Shown in pieces: positions 12,850-24,910 of a stretch of 64,000 bases of DNA (positions are counted from its first letter, which is position 1; each line of letters begins with the position of its first letter). Under the pieces are notes generated by a model. That model did not search any database and was not told the DNA's origin. It saw nothing but the letters and a program-made list of their open reading frames with translations. This stretch comes from Heterocephalus glaber (lineage: Eukaryota > Chordata > Mammalia > Rodentia > Bathyergidae). Where the stretch lies: the NCBI RefSeq assembly GCF_000247695.1, contig NW_004624730.1, positions 26,754,621-26,818,620 on the forward strand, written 5' to 3'. The translations under genes and the position numbers were made by a program.

Positions 12850-13119
12850 TTATTGGTCTCCATGGCAAAATGATTGAGCGACTGCGCTGAACGTAATCTC
12901 ATTTATGAGGGTGCAAAAAAATATAAATGTCCATTGCCATCAAAGGCCCTCTGTAGTTAAGAGGCTAAAGCAACTCCAAGGATACAGTTCACAGAGATCT
13001 GGACCTCAGTCCCCAAATACTGACTGAATCAGGGACAATCACCAGCACCCTCTACCCAAAGCCTTGAAGGGACCCGAAAGAGGGCAGCGAGGAGCTGAGT
13101 GGTGTCGCGCGGGCCCAGC
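12850..13119 (+). promoter_or_regulatory. TM4SF4: TM4SF4 core promoter and 5'UTR
   Basis: A TATA box (ATATAAAT, TATAAA at 12922-12927) lies about 195 bases before the start codon, which predicts transcription starting near 12950 and a 5'UTR of about 170 bases. An inverted CCAAT box (ATTGG) is at 12852-12856, about 70 bases before the TATA box. A homeobox-type TTTATG (12903) and, just upstream, an HNF1-like half-site ATTAAC (12838-12843) would suit liver and gut expression, but single short matches are weak. No CpG island is visible, consistent with a tissue-restricted TATA promoter. Confidence 0.7.
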
Positions 13120-13293
13120 ATGTGCTTCGGGAGCTGCGCCAAGTGCCTGGGGGGCACCCTCATCCCCCTGGCTCTGTTTGGCTTAGTGGCTAACATCCTG
13201 CTGTTTTTCCCTGGAGGAAAAGTGATCGATAACAACAGCCACCTGTCTGAAGAGGTCTGGTATTTCGGAGGAATACTAGGAAGTGGGGTCTTG
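13120..13293 (+). CDS. TM4SF4: TM4SF4 coding exon 1 (residues 1-58)
   Basis: The ATG at 13120 has A at -3, a good initiation context. The exon runs 58 codons to a donor GTAAGT at 13294. It encodes the short cytoplasmic N-terminus MCFGSCAKC, the first membrane segment (LGGTLIPLALFGLVANILLF), the first loop (PGGKVIDNNSHLSEEVWYFG) and the start of TM2 (GILGSGVL). The cysteines next to TM1 are typical palmitoylation candidates in L6 proteins (family knowledge). A GTG 21 bases upstream is in frame, but it is not a plausible mammalian start and the family N-terminus begins at this ATG. Confidence 0.96.
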
Positions 13294-14024
13294 GTAAGTA
13301 GGGAGACTTTCAAATCCCCCTAAAGCAGATTCCCCTTTCTCTTATCCCTTTAAAATCAGGTACTCAGTGATCTGCAAGATATTTAGAAGCTAACAGAAGC
13401 CCAAGCATTGCATGAGGAAAAGCAGTGCCTTACTTTACTTCTCTCTGACAAGAACATGTTGATTTACTAAGCAATTAATCCCCGAGCTAAGCCTGGCAGT
13501 TCGTATGGGAACTCAAGTCCCATGAACCAGACTGAAGGCCACATAATTTCTTTATTGCAAGATGATGTCAAACAAATTTTAAAAATAAAAGGGAATACTT
13601 TCAAGAAAGTGTGTTGACTTAAAACCACAAAGCAACACACATGTCTGAGCAGCCCTCTCCCACTGTGCCCAAGTGATTTTGTTACCCCTTGCTGCCAACA
13701 GAGTTGGGAACCTCTGGGGTGGGAGTGTAGGGTCTCAGTTTTTATGACAGTTGAGGACAAGTTCCTTATTCTTGTCCCAACCCCCCCCCATCTAAATGGA
13801 AAATCAGGGTGCAGTCCTGCCTCATTGAAGGTGAGATCACTCAGGGCACCTGGAACCCCAGTCTTCATTGACACCTATCTACCCTGTGAGCCAGGCTGTG
13901 GGTCCCTGCCATCCCCTTTGAGCCGCCAAGTCCCTCGGGGTGGAGAAGGCTCCTCACCTCCTGGGCAGGCCAGGTCTCCCCTCAGCCCCAGCCCCTCTGA
14001 GGTGCCTCTCTGTCTTCCTGGCAG
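13294..14024 (+). other. TM4SF4: TM4SF4 intron 1
   Basis: This is a 731-base intron with GTAAGT donor and TTCCTGGCAG acceptor. I see no SINE or L1 in it; a short C run occurs near 13782. It appears to be ordinary unique sequence. Confidence 0.85.
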
Positions 14025-14114
14025 ATGATCTTCCCTGTGCTGGTGTTCTTGGGCCTGAAGAACAATGACTGCTACGGGTGCTGTGGTAACGAGAGCTGCG
14101 GGAAGCGAATGGCG
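14025..14114 (+). CDS. TM4SF4: TM4SF4 coding exon 2 (residues 59-88)
   Basis: This is a 30-codon, phase 0 exon between the acceptor CTTCCTGGCAG and a GTGAGT donor at 14115. It completes TM2 (MIFPVLVFLGL) and encodes the small intracellular loop KNNDCYGCCGNESCGKRMA. The cluster of cysteines in this loop (CYGCCGNESCG) is an L6-family hallmark. It joins exon 1 in frame to give GVL-MIFPVLVF across the splice. Confidence 0.95.
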
Positions 14115-14404
14115 GTGAGTTACCCCTGGGGCAGCCACTTGAATCACCGCAAGCGTGGGTCTCCTTGTGCTGGGCAGTGTAGGGCTAGAGACGAATGACC
14201 AGTCTCAGCCAAGACTCTGGGGGCAACTGGTCCAGGAAGGAAGCCCAGCTTCTTCCCATTGGCACAAAAAAGCAACAGTAATAAATGTACTGAGTGTCAC
14301 AGGCCTCAGACCCCGGGGGCTAGGAATACTACTTCAGGCTTTGCAGGCAGGCAGGGATGTCAGAGCTGGAAAATGAGTGGTGCCAGGTGAAGAATGCAGG
14401 CTTG

Positions 14405-14515
14405 GAAGGCAGAAGTGGGGCTGTAGCTCTGTGTCTGCCATAAGAGGCCATGAGACCAAGGACAAGTGACTTCCTTCTTCTGGCCCTGCATGGCCCTGTC
14501 CCAGTGGACTTGGCA
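14405..14515 (+). mobile_element. MIR SINE fragment
   Basis: Diverged MIR core containing TGAGACCAAGGACAAGTGAC. Confidence 0.5.
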
Positions 14516-15825
14516 CAGGACAGATGACTACTTCCTCACAACTCCCTGAATTCCCCGTTTCTATGCCCCAACCCCACTACCTCTGAGGCCCAGCACATCC
14601 CTGTGTCCTCCAGAGTCTTCGGTAGGCTTCTGCTTCCTCTCTTGTTTCAGGTCTTGTTTCTGTCTTTGTAGCCGAGCTAGGTCTCCATCTTTGTAAGTGA
14701 GGCAGCTACTTTCAGGGCCAGGGAGAAGAAGGCTGGGACTTGAGGCCCCATTCTTGCAAATGGGCAAGACACCATACTGCCCTGCCCCTCTCTGCTCTTG
14801 GTAGAATGAGCAAGTTGGACTGGGTCAAAACCCCCCATGTATAGGGTAAGGTTGTGTGCTACACAGATGTGCTGCATCTTCGAACATAGAACATTGTTCC
14901 CTTTTCACTTCTCCGTCAATCTTTTTGATTCTATCAAGGAAACAAATCTTATTTTGATGGAAATAAATCTTTGCCGTTTCTAACCCTTCACAATTTCCCC
15001 TTCTAACAAAGAGCAAGTTTCAGGCTCTGGGAATTCCAGCAACGCTATTTAACTGAAGTTTAGTAATATATGTTTATTTTTGCTAATGTTTGTAGTTTTT
15101 CTTTCATAATACTGTTATAAGAATAAAACAGAGAATTTGTTTAAAGAAACATAATAAACATTGATGCAGCAAAAAAATAAAAATGGTAAACCGGAATTAT
15201 TGGGTTGGACGCTGCAGAAGAACAGCTCCTACTCCAACCCCAGGGCTCGGTCTTCCATCAGAGAGACTCGAGCTCCAATAGTGAACCATACACATTTACT
15301 TTAACTTCTTTAAAGTATATTTTGCTATCCTGAAACAGAATCACCTTAACATTTCTTCTTCATCATTATTTGCTCATTTAGTCAATCAAAATATATTTAT
15401 TGGGCACAGTATAAAGGGCTGAGGCTGGTGCACTAGGTGTATGTTACAATGTTATAGGATTCAATATAAAATCATGTATGATTCAAAGGCAATGTTTTCA
15501 ACTTGTATACACTAGCATGAGTCCCAAATAAGCACTGGTAATTTTTATTTTAACAATTAAGATTATGGTTTACAAAAAGTGTAAAAGAGAATAACAATTT
15601 ACTTGATATAATTATCTAATATATGTTACGTATGACAGATACTTTCATATAATTAATTACAAAGAAAAGGAAGAATTATAACTCATTTCCCCTTGAAATA
15701 TAATCCAACTGTACCTTGTGAACTTTTGGAGAATAAGTTGAAGGTGAGAGTTTGAAAAAGAAAATTACCAGTTAAGAAATATGGATGAAAAGAAAGAAGA
15801 ATCATAGCTTAGAAATCTAACATTT

Positions 15826-15935
15826 TGGGGCCGGGGATTTAGCTCAGTGGTGCTGCCACCTGCCTTACAAGCATAAGGCCCTGAATTCTATCCCCAGAAC
15901 AACAACAACAAAAAAAGACAGAGAGAGAGAGGGAG
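15826..15935 (+). mobile_element. ID SINE
   Basis: GGGGCCGGGGATTTAGCTCA start, B box, and an AAC/GA-rich tail. A perfect duplication AGAAATCTAACATTT is at 15811 and 15936. Confidence 0.96.
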
Positions 15936-17406
15936 AGAAATCTAACATTTCATTCTTGGTGATGAGCAGAAGGTAGAAGACTGGCTGGTATAAAACAAAG
16001 ATGTTTTTGTTTGTTTGTTTTTAGGGGTTTTTTTATATCCACAAAGAGACATGAAATAGCTTTCAACATATTATGCAAAACTTTTTAAAAATTAGATTTC
16101 AATGAAATCCAAGAAGAAGGCAGAAAAGTCATGATTTTATAAACACAGTTGAGCCAATATGACCTGAAATATTTGGGCATGTTGCAGAAATCTAAGTGAC
16201 TGCAGAGACCCATGGACTGAAACAAGAGGACTTTATCCAAGGTGTACACCTGGCTCAGTTGGGCTAGTGTCCAAAAGCCTGAACAAGCCACAAAGGAAAG
16301 AGGGTCCCATATACACAGCTCCCAAACCTTCCAGGTGGCTTCTGCCTTGGAGAGAGCTGAGGACAAAGCCTCCAAATGCCTGGGCAGTGCCCATCAAAGG
16401 ACCAGCTGCGCCAGGCTCTTCACCAAGTCACACAGCCACAGCTGCACTGCCAGGGTTCAGAGCTAGCACAGAAGTTCCCTGGTTTGGTTTTGTTTATGTT
16501 TTAGTCAACTACCAACTTTTACCAATTGAGAGAGCACAAAAATTGCCTAGATGTCTTTTTTTTTCAAAAAAAACAAAACACTACTGTGACACGCTTGGAC
16601 CCACATTTTGACACAACAGTGGTTCAGCCTGCACTGGGCATGGCTGAGCTGCAGGGACCCTTGAAGGCTGCTCCACCCCCTCAGGGTCTAGTTTACACCC
16701 CTGCTTCAGTGCCATGTCCCCTTCTGGTACAGAAGCTCTGAAGGATCAAGAAAAGGTATTTGTGGACATTCGGTCAGACAAAAAGAGAAAGGCCACAGCA
16801 TAATTTGGTTAGGACTAGAACGCGGAAGATGTAAATCATTTTTGTTCAGGGCCTTCCCCTTCAGGGGCTAAGGGACTCCAGGCTTCTGTAGAGCTCTGCT
16901 GAAGTAGGGCCTGTGGGGTGGAAAGGCTGCTTGGGAGGCAAACAGCGAGGAGTTACCTCTGTCTCTCTCCTGGCTTTATGTCTTTCTGGAACATTCCCCA
17001 GATGCCAGCTGTACCGCTGGCTTCCTCAGGTAGTAAAACCAGGATGTAGGAGATAGGAGAAACAGGATGTGGTGGCTCCAGTGACAAAATGACACAATGA
17101 GCTGAAAAGAATCTAGAGATCACCTAATTCATAGTTTCATGGTGAACCTGAAAAAAATCAAGGCAAGCGAGACTGAAGCTCATCCCCGGGTCTGCACTCT
17201 TCCAAATAAATGAGGCTAATTTAACACCAGGAAAATAAACTCTGGGGCAAAAACAGTGAAAGTTAGGTAACTTTCAAGGTGGGCTTTGAAAGCTCTAACT
17301 TGGCTGTGTCTCTTCAGATCACAGCCTCTTCTTTCTATACTGGGGATTCTGAGTGACCGATGGCAGGATCCTTCCTGCTGGCTTAATCTTTAAAAAGATG
17401 GATCCT

Positions 17407-17495
17407 GAGCTGCGGGTGTAGCTCCGTAGAGAGTGTTTGCATAGTACTCAGGAGGTCCTGGCTCAATCTCCAGCATGGAAAGAAAAATAAATAAA
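17407..17495 (+). mobile_element. Old ID-like SINE
   Basis: CTGCGGGTGTAGCTCCGTAG and GGCTCAATCTCCAGCATGG correspond to the A and B box regions. It is more diverged than the neighbouring ID copies and is of the dID type. Confidence 0.7.
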
Positions 17496-17621
17496 GGCCT
17501 CGCAAGGGCCCAAAGGGACAAAGGGACAGCTAATTAATTTTATCAATTCATTCATGTCAAAATATATGCTTTAATAAGACATTTATGGAGACTTTGGACT
17601 TGACTCAAAAGGAGTGTCTTT

Positions 17622-17709
17622 TTTTTTTTTTTTTGATACCGGGGATTGAACTTGGGTCCTTGCACTTGCGCAGCAGGTGGCGAAACCACTGAGCTAAATC
17701 CCCAGCCCC
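17622..17709 (-). mobile_element. ID SINE
   Basis: Antisense copy with a T run, GATACCGGGGATTGAACTTG and CTGAGCTAAATCCCCAGCCC. The duplication AAAAGGAGTGTCTTT is at 17607 and 17710. Confidence 0.96.
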
Positions 17710-17796
17710 AAAAGGAGTGTCTTTAATAATGGGACAAAGTAGATTGATAAAGGAGACATTTGCAGGCAGGCATTTCAGCATATCAGGTAGATAAAG

Positions 17797-17798
<2 letters not shown>

Positions 17799-17840
<42 letters not shown>
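17799..17840 (+). repeat. (AC)21 microsatellite
   Basis: A perfect 42-base AC dinucleotide run. Confidence 0.97.
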
Positions 17841-17842
<2 letters not shown>

Positions 17843-18020
17843 GCAGGCCAGGTGGGTTGACCCTCCTTATTCAAAGGAAGACCTTGGTCCTGCTGTAAAG
17901 CAGTTAATGTGCTGCAGTCAGCGCTTCTTCCCATGCCTAGTTCACCAGTGCCCCCTAGAGACAGCTCTCGGTTGACCACTTTGCTTTGTTACAGGTTCTG
18001 GAGGCCAAAATCATCAACTC

Positions 18021-18059
18021 CCTCATTCATTCATTCATTCATTCATTCACTCATTCATT
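18021..18059 (+). repeat. (ATTC)n microsatellite
   Basis: About nine CATT units with one interruption. Confidence 0.9.
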
Positions 18060-18102
18060 TTCCTTGGAAAAACACCCAGTGTAAGGATGGCAGTAATTTA
18101 AG

Positions 18103-18231
18103 AAAAAAAATTTTTTGAGACAGGGTCTTACTAAGTCATTGTATTTCTCAGTGGGGCTCAAACTTGTGATCCTACTGCTTCAGCCACTGAGAATACAGGG
18201 GTTACAGGCATGCTTCACTATGCCAGGCAAG
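18103..18231 (-). mobile_element. B1 SINE
   Basis: Antisense B1 (TTTTTTGAGACAGGGTCTTA; GGGGTTACAGGCATGCTTCA). Confidence 0.85.
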
Positions 18232-18583
18232 AAAGGCTATTTTTTTTACAGGATAGATTTTCTTGAAGAAGAAATTAATGCGTGGGACTATAATTTTTCA
18301 CTTATTTCTAAGCTGTAAAATCCTCTGCTGTAAAATGGATCTTGACAATTGGTACTTTTCATAAAGACATTGTAAATAAGCATTGGGGGGAGCAGTGGCA
18401 AGCATTTGTGTAAAGGTAAGGGCAAGAAACACCAACTAAGTGCCAGGGGAATCAAGGACTTGTAAGTTCCCGAGAAACACTTGTTGGATTAATGAATACC
18501 CAGGATTCTGGGGATTTCTACACTTTATCAGGCTCGATTCTCCCAATAACCCTTTGAGTTAGGCTTTTTAACTCCGTGTTTTA

Positions 18584-18928
18584 TTTTATTTTATTTTTTT
18601 GGCAAGAACTTATATATTTATTTATTTATTGTATATCCTTTTATTGGTACATTTTAGGTGTACAATATAATGGCATTCATCACTGGAGATATGCACCTTT
18701 ACATAATCTCTCTTGGTTCTTATTTTTTCTCCCCTCCCCCACCCTCCCTTCAACCCCTCCATTCCTCCCTATTTTCAATGACTTTTTTCCCTTTTTTTCA
18801 TTTTCTCATATTAATCCCATTCCCTTCTATCCTTTCCCCTAGCCCTCCCACTTCTCCTTCCCCTTTGCCCCTTTTCTTCCTATTTCACATTATCTATTAT
18901 ACCTTTAAGTCCTTATTTGCACTTTCAG
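18584..18928 (-). mobile_element. 5'-truncated L1 3' end
   Basis: Antisense copy of the G-rich L1 3'UTR, here a C/T-rich tract, with the A tail as a T run. Near-perfect flanks TTAACTCCGTGTTTTA (18568) and TTAACTCCTCGTTTTA (18929) match at 14 of 16 bases. The flanking DNA, joined, reads like an ancient MIR-class repeat (ATGAGGAAACTGAGGCTCA). Confidence 0.85.
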
Positions 18929-20467
18929 TTAACTCCTCGTTTTATAAATGAGGAAACTGAGGCTCATGCAAATGAAGTTCCTGGACTGCTACCCCTACTA
19001 CCCCTTTTCCAAGCCTAACCAAGGGAGAAAATACAGGACTGTATTGTTTTTAGAGAAAAAATACTTGGGGTACTCTCCATACATCTCTTAGAATGTTATC
19101 CATGCCCATCTGAGACATTTTCCCCAATACGTTATCACCGCCAAGTCTCTGAATACTCTACCTCGAGGTCACCCGCCTTCCCTCCCTTCTCAGCCTTCAC
19201 TGTCCTCTCCACTTGCTTTGTCCAACATAAACATATAGGTGGCCAAAGACACATCACAAACAGTGACAGAGCTGAGATCTGATGTCTTCAGAGCCTGATA
19301 GACAGGGAGGTATTAAGACTGGGAAAAGGTGAATTACAAGGCATCTGATCATGAAACTTGCTTATCTTCCATTTCAAGGGAAGTGTTTACAGCAGATCTT
19401 GGAAATGTATTTCTTTAACAGTATGAACAGAATGTGTGTACTGAAAAACCATACAAGTACTAACTGTGTGCCTTTATTTTTCTCCCCAGAGTTTTGCTCT
19501 CTGTATTTGTGGAAAGTATATGTATGTGAGAACACGAAAAAAAATTATTATAATATAATAATGACATTGATCAAGTGCTTGTTAATGTCATGAGAAATTA
19601 TTCAAACCTTGGGAATAGGGAAAAGAGATTCCTGCGGTCCTATCAGTAAAGTACTGCTCAATATCTAGCAGCCTACTTCCCAAGGGGCAGGGTTATTTGG
19701 TTTTCTTGTGGGTGTACCTTTGTTCGTAGTTACTATTGATCAAGTTCCTTACATATCATTAGCTCTATGAGACAGGGACTTATTACTGAACTTTATTTTA
19801 CAGAAGGGGAAGTAGAGACAGAATTATTAACTTGCCAAGGTCAGGAGTGGGGACTCAGAACTCAGATCCAGCCCTGCCTGCCTATAACCCATGTGCTTGA
19901 CCACAGCACGATAGTGTCCCTCTTACCCGTCATTTTAAGTGGGTAAATCATGCATCTAACACAAAATCTATAAAGATAGCTCCTGTTCCTGACTCCAAAA
20001 GTTGGCCAGTGCCACTTTCCAGAAGTCTCCCCAGGGATATCCCAGGTCTTTAACTTTTTACTTTAAATAGCATCAATTTTGGAGTGTCGACCTTAATGTA
20101 TTCAATATGCTCTCAATAACTTTTGTTTTCACATAAAACATCTTGTATCATCAAATCCATGACAAATTGAAGTTATTCCATAGTAAAAATTGACCATATC
20201 TCTCAGTAGTGAAATTGACAATTTTTTAAGGCTTCCCAATGAAAAATAGCTTAGAGCACAAGATGCAAAATGAACTCTGCTTCATGTGGTTCATCCATTC
20301 TGGAAAACTTTTGAGAAATCAGTGTGGGGTATTTATGTTACTTGTTTTAAAGTAAGATATTCCAATTTTGAATTTGAAAATAGAATATACTGCCTGTAAC
20401 TTTATGAAACTGTAGCCTAATGCCATATTTTCTTAACATGTCTCAGGAGGAAATAGCCATCATTTTT

Positions 20468-21640
20468 CTCTGTTTTATTCCAATGATCTATTTGCCTTTC
20501 CTTACACCAACGCTGCCTTGATTACTGTAGCTTTAGAAGAAGTCTTAAAATTAGGTACTAAACATCTTCCAACACTGCTTTTTTTTTCTTTTTCTTTTTA
20601 CTTTTCTAGGTCCTTTGTACTCCTGCATAACTTTTAAATTTCAATATCCAAGTCTTCATTTATAGCAAGTATACACAGACCTGAATTTTTATATATGCCT
20701 TGTGTTTTCTAATCCAGCTAAATTCAAATACAAGTTCTAGGGGCTCCTAGAGATTTCTTAGTATTTTCTCTGTAGATGATCATTTCATCTACATATAAAG
20801 ATTTTGCTTCTACCTTGCCAATCCTATCCTAATTGTGTCATTTTATTGCCAGACTATTTTGGTGAGGCCTAGGTTTCAAAGTTTAATAGACAGATGAAAA
20901 GTAAGCATATCCGCCCTTGTTCCCCACCTTAAGGAGAAAGCATTGTATCTTCTCCGTTCATATAAGGCGTTCTCACTGGAAGTATGGAGTACATGTCTTT
21001 GATGTGTTGAGAAGATTCTGTTCTACTTCTAGTCTCCTGATAGCTTTTACCATGAACAGCTGTAGAATTTAGACCAATACTTTTTCTCCAACTAGTGACA
21101 GGATCATATGGCTTTTGCCTTTCCTCTGTGAAAATGATGACTTTTGGGGGTGGATCTTCCAATGCTGAACCAACACTGCCATCCCTATAATAAAACCCCT
21201 TTCTACATACTGCCAGATCTGACTTCTCATAGTTTGTTTAGTTAAACAAATTTCTATCTATGTTCATACTTTTTTCTTCTATTATCTTTATCCAGTTTTA
21301 GGATTAGCACAATGTTGAGTTCCTAAAATGAGGGGAGAAGTGGTCCTTCTTTTTCTGCTTTAATTGTTTGATATAATTTATCAGTTAAAATGTGTATGAT
21401 CCTGCTGTTGTCATATAGGTAGGTTTTCAAGCTAGGAATATACTTTCTTTAATAGGTGCTATTCAAATTTTATATTTCCTCCAGAGTCAGTTTCATTAAT
21501 TTGTCTTCCAAGGTACTTCTTGGAAGTTGTCAAATTTATTTCAAAACAGATTTTTGTAATATGCTTTCTATATCCTTTTAAATTTTGTAAAATCTGTGGT
21601 AATGTCGCCTAGATCTTGATGTTGTAATTGTAAAATGTAT
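20468..21640 (-). mobile_element. Old L1 ORF2 segment (reverse transcriptase region), decayed
   Basis: On the minus strand near 20760-20830 the translation carries YVDEMI, corresponding to the FADDM motif of L1 reverse transcriptase, and other ORF2-like stretches broken by stops. It is part of duplication copy 1. Confidence 0.7.
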
Positions 21641-21649
21641 AATTGATAT

Positions 21650-21915
21650 TATGTAATAGGAAGAAAAGGTCTAAAGGAGCAGGGGAAGTGGGAGGGTTAG
21701 GGGAAAGGAAAGAAGGGAAAAGAAAAAATATGAGAAAAAGAAAAAAAATGGAAACAAAGTCTTTGCAAATAGGGAAGGGTGGAGGGGGTGAAGGGAGGGC
21801 AGCGGAAGGGGAACAAAATAAGAACCAAGAGACTCATGTAATGCTACAAGATCCCAATGATGTATATAATTGTATTTTATACCTAAAATGTACCAATAAA
21901 CTTAATTGTGAATAA
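21650..21915 (+). mobile_element. L1 3'-UTR fragment (in duplication copy 1)
   Basis: Purine-rich block with the G-run motif (21773-21805) and the ending TACCTAAAATGTACCAATAA. Confidence 0.8.
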
Positions 21916-21977
21916 AAAAAGTCATCATTTATTCAGATGAGAGTCACCATGTTTCTCTCTCCATCACATTTCCCTTC

Positions 21978-22046
21978 GTTTTGTTTTTTTTTTTTTTTTG
22001 GTACCAATTCCAGGCAGCGGAACTACTGAGCTAAATCCCTGGCCCA
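21978..22046 (-). mobile_element. Internally deleted ID SINE
   Basis: Antisense ID of only about 69 bases that lacks the middle part. The duplication ACATTTCCCTTC is at 21966 and 22047. Confidence 0.88.
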
Positions 22047-22461
22047 ACATTTCCCTTCTTGTTAACAGTAATTATAGTCATGAATTCAGTGGAAACCATA
22101 CCCAAACTTTTAAAACTTTTACCACCAAAATTTAATTTTTCAAATTTCTCACTATGTCTGTCATCCACATGTGGCTATTGAGGAGGTAAAATGTGGCTGG
22201 TCCATATTGAGTTTTGCTGCACTAGTAACATGCATATAAGATTTCAAATAATTCATATGAGAAGTATGTTAAATATCTCAACAATTTTTATGATTGTGCG
22301 CTAAAATGATATGCTGAATACATTAAGTAAAACATTAATAAAATTAATTTCTTTTTTAACTTTTAAAAAATGGTGGTTACTAGAAAATTTTCAATTATAT
22401 ATGTAATTAACATCATATTTCCATTGAATGGTTCTGGTCTGGAAGTGTTTACATTGGTGAC

Positions 22462-22549
22462 TTTTTTTTTTTGTACCGGGGATCAAACTCAGGACCTTGC
22501 ACTTACCAGGAAGGCGCAGCACCACTGAGCTAAATCCCCGGCCTTGCAG
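22462..22549 (-). mobile_element. ID SINE
   Basis: TTTGTACCGGGGATCAAACTC through GAGCTAAATCCCCGGCC. Short duplication TGGTGAC at 22455 and 22550. Confidence 0.92.
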
Positions 22550-22569
22550 TGGTGACATTTTTCAGCATG

Positions 22570-22705
22570 TGATTTTTTTTTTTATTGGCACATATTTGCA
22601 GTACATAATGATCACATTCACTATGTGGAGTTTGATACATACACATAACACATCTTAATCTTTTTTTTGTTCCCTTTCTGTACCCCTCCCTCCACCTTTT
22701 GACTT
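22570..22705 (-). mobile_element. L1 3'-UTR fragment
   Basis: T run, TTATTGGCACATATTTGCAG, and a C-rich tract (CCCCTCCCTCCACC), the same family end as at 5905 and 18584. Confidence 0.65.
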
Positions 22706-23299
22706 CTTGATAAAGGCAAAATTCATCTTCTCATTCTTACTTTCTATTAAATTAGCTTTCCATGTAGTCATATTTGCCTAAAATGAGAGTTGCTTGCATT
22801 TGTACTCACTTTTTATATTGCCAAACATGTGCCTGCTGAAATGTTCCTAAAATCTTCTTAAATGACAGCAGGAATGACATGTGTCAAATTTCTCCTCTCA
22901 CTATCATCAAGCAGTTGTGGAAATCCTGGGCTGGTTAGGCTAAAGGATCTTCTAGATCTGCCCACTCTTTCCCTCTGTTTACCACAGTGATGCTGAGGGG
23001 CTGGAACCTAGGTCCCCTAAGAGACTAAACAGGAAATGTAATTTTCCTTTCTCATTTTAGTATGTAATGGAGCTGTTTCTATTAGCTGGAAAGTGGGATG
23101 GTAACATTAGGTGGTTTTTGAGGTTTCTCTGTTATTGAAATATAATTTTAAGGTTATTTAACCATCTATTTAATGAATATTCTGGTTTTTGAAGACTTTT
23201 GGCCTGACTTAAGATGTGAGGGACCTTCCTCTGTAGAATCAATTTTTCTGTGAGACATGAAAATAGCCCAATATATCCCATGTCAGCAAGTGTTTACAG

Positions 23300-23448
23300 C
23301 TGGATGTGGTGGTGAACACCTCTAATTCCAGCACTCAGGAGGCTGAAGCAGGAGGATCATCATGAGTGCAAGTTCAGCCTGGACTACATAGCAAGACCTT
23401 GTCTCAAAAACCACTCAACCAATGAACAAAAAAGCAAAGCAAAACAAA
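23300..23448 (+). mobile_element. B1 SINE
   Basis: CTGGATGTGGTGGTGAACAC through GCAAGACCTTGTCTCAAAAA. Flanks TGTTTACAG and TGTTCACAG. Confidence 0.92.
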
Positions 23449-23816
23449 TGTTCACAGACCACTCAAAGCCTGGCTCTGAAAGGGAAGGAAATTGTGTTAA
23501 AAGAAATTGCCCTGAGTGTAAGATTTCTCTTGCTTTACTGTAGCACCCTGGCCATCTCAAGAGTTAGACCAGCTGTATCTATCTAAGAGCAATTTGTTTG
23601 GAACACAGAGGTGACTCAGAGACAGAAACTTAACTAGATTAGCTCTCTCAAAAGAATTGGAACCACAGGTCACAAAGTATGTTCTTGCAGGGAGATCCCC
23701 AAAACTTTACAGGATGCAATGAGGTTGGAAAACTCTGCAAAGTGCCATAAGTACTCTAATAGAAGGAAAAGCTGAATATAAAACTATCTCTTGCCTTCCC
23801 ATAAAGAAAATTTCCA

Positions 23817-23892
23817 AGCTGGGTAGATAGCTCTGAGGTAAAGGGCTTGCTTATGAGGCCCTGGTTCTGAGAGAGAGAGAGAGAGAGAGAGG
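23817..23892 (+). mobile_element. Old ID-like SINE with (GA)n tail
   Basis: AAGCTGGGTAGATAGCTCTG and AGGCCCTGGTTCTGA followed by a GA dinucleotide run (23873-23891). Confidence 0.65.
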
Positions 23893-24253
23893 GAATTTCT
23901 CTTAAAATTTTTCTCAAAAAACTGTTTACCTGCATTTATACATAAACTTTCAGTGACATACATACATTTTAAATTAGTTATATAAAATATAAAATAATGT
24001 TATATATTGATTTTGAACTATATTTCTCCTAATCATTTATTTTTAAGTGTATTCTTGTTTCATTAACATCAATTTTTTGCTACTACTAAAGACACCCTTT
24101 GAGTCATGAAGAGTTTCCAATATCACATCTTCTCTTCCATTTAAGTTTGGTCATATCATTTTTGTATCCAAGTATAATGCTGTCATTAGAATTTTTACTC
24201 TAGTTACAAATATCAATTCCCAAAAGGTAAAGGCAAAGCAACATCATTCTTCA

Positions 24254-24302
24254 TATATATATTGTATATGTTATATATATTATATATATAATATATATAA
24301 TC
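24254..24302. repeat. TA-rich low-complexity tract
   Basis: Imperfect TA repeats able to fold back on themselves. Confidence 0.85.
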
Positions 24303-24526
24303 TCACAACAGTAAACAGTGTGTAAGTGTATTCATTTTAAAATTTTCTTGGTAAAAGACTTATTAACCTTAACACCCAGAACTAGGAGTTGTGATGTCAA
24401 CCTTCCTAGAATAATTAATAAATATGTACTGAGAAAAAAACTGTTTTTAATTCTGCAGCCTAATACCAATTTGGCTGTTTCTGACTAATGTCTTCTCTAC
24501 AAAGCACTTTTTCAAAACAAAGTATT

Positions 24527-24660
24527 GAGGACTGGAGTGTAGCTCAGTGACAGAGCTCTTGTCTAGCATGCACAAGGCCCTGGGTTCTAGCCCTAGTACT
24601 ACAAAAAGAAAGGGAAGAAAAAGGAAAGGAAGAAAGGGAGGAAGGGGGAAGGGAGGAAGG
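24527..24660 (+). mobile_element. Old ID-like SINE with GGAA-rich tail
   Basis: GGACTGGAGTGTAGCTCAGT, CCTGGGTTCTAGCCCTAGTA, then a purine tail (24605-24660) of GGAAA units. Confidence 0.75.
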
Positions 24661-24910
24661 ATTTGAGGGAGTGCCCTATTGCCTCGTAGATGAAACAAAG
24701 ACTCAACTGTAAGTCAATTTCCTCACTTCTAAGGGACAAATTAAGAGCTAGTCATTTTCCTTATATTCCAGCATACATAGTATGCTATGCTCCAACCTTC
24801 TTGGAGTTTCACACCAATTAGCATATAAATAGCCTTAAAAGTACAACAGGAATGAAACCTATTTAACTTTACATAATTCAGAAATTCCCCCAAATTATTC
24901 AACTACATGT

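Larger units (their letters stand above)
20468..21915 (+). repeat. Local segmental duplication, copy 1
   Basis: It is nearly identical to 29377-30863, apart from the gap and an ID insertion there. Both copies hold the same antisense old L1 segment followed at the same junction by the same + strand L1 3'UTR. Sharing that junction shows copying of the joined unit rather than two separate insertions. Confidence 0.85.

Noticed and set aside
13099..13119. In-frame GTG start for TM4SF4
   Set aside because: Family proteins begin at the ATG at 13120, which has a good context.
17799..17840. Possible CRISPR-like or tandem functional array
   Set aside because: It is a plain AC dinucleotide microsatellite; no spaced repeats of any kind were seen in the window.
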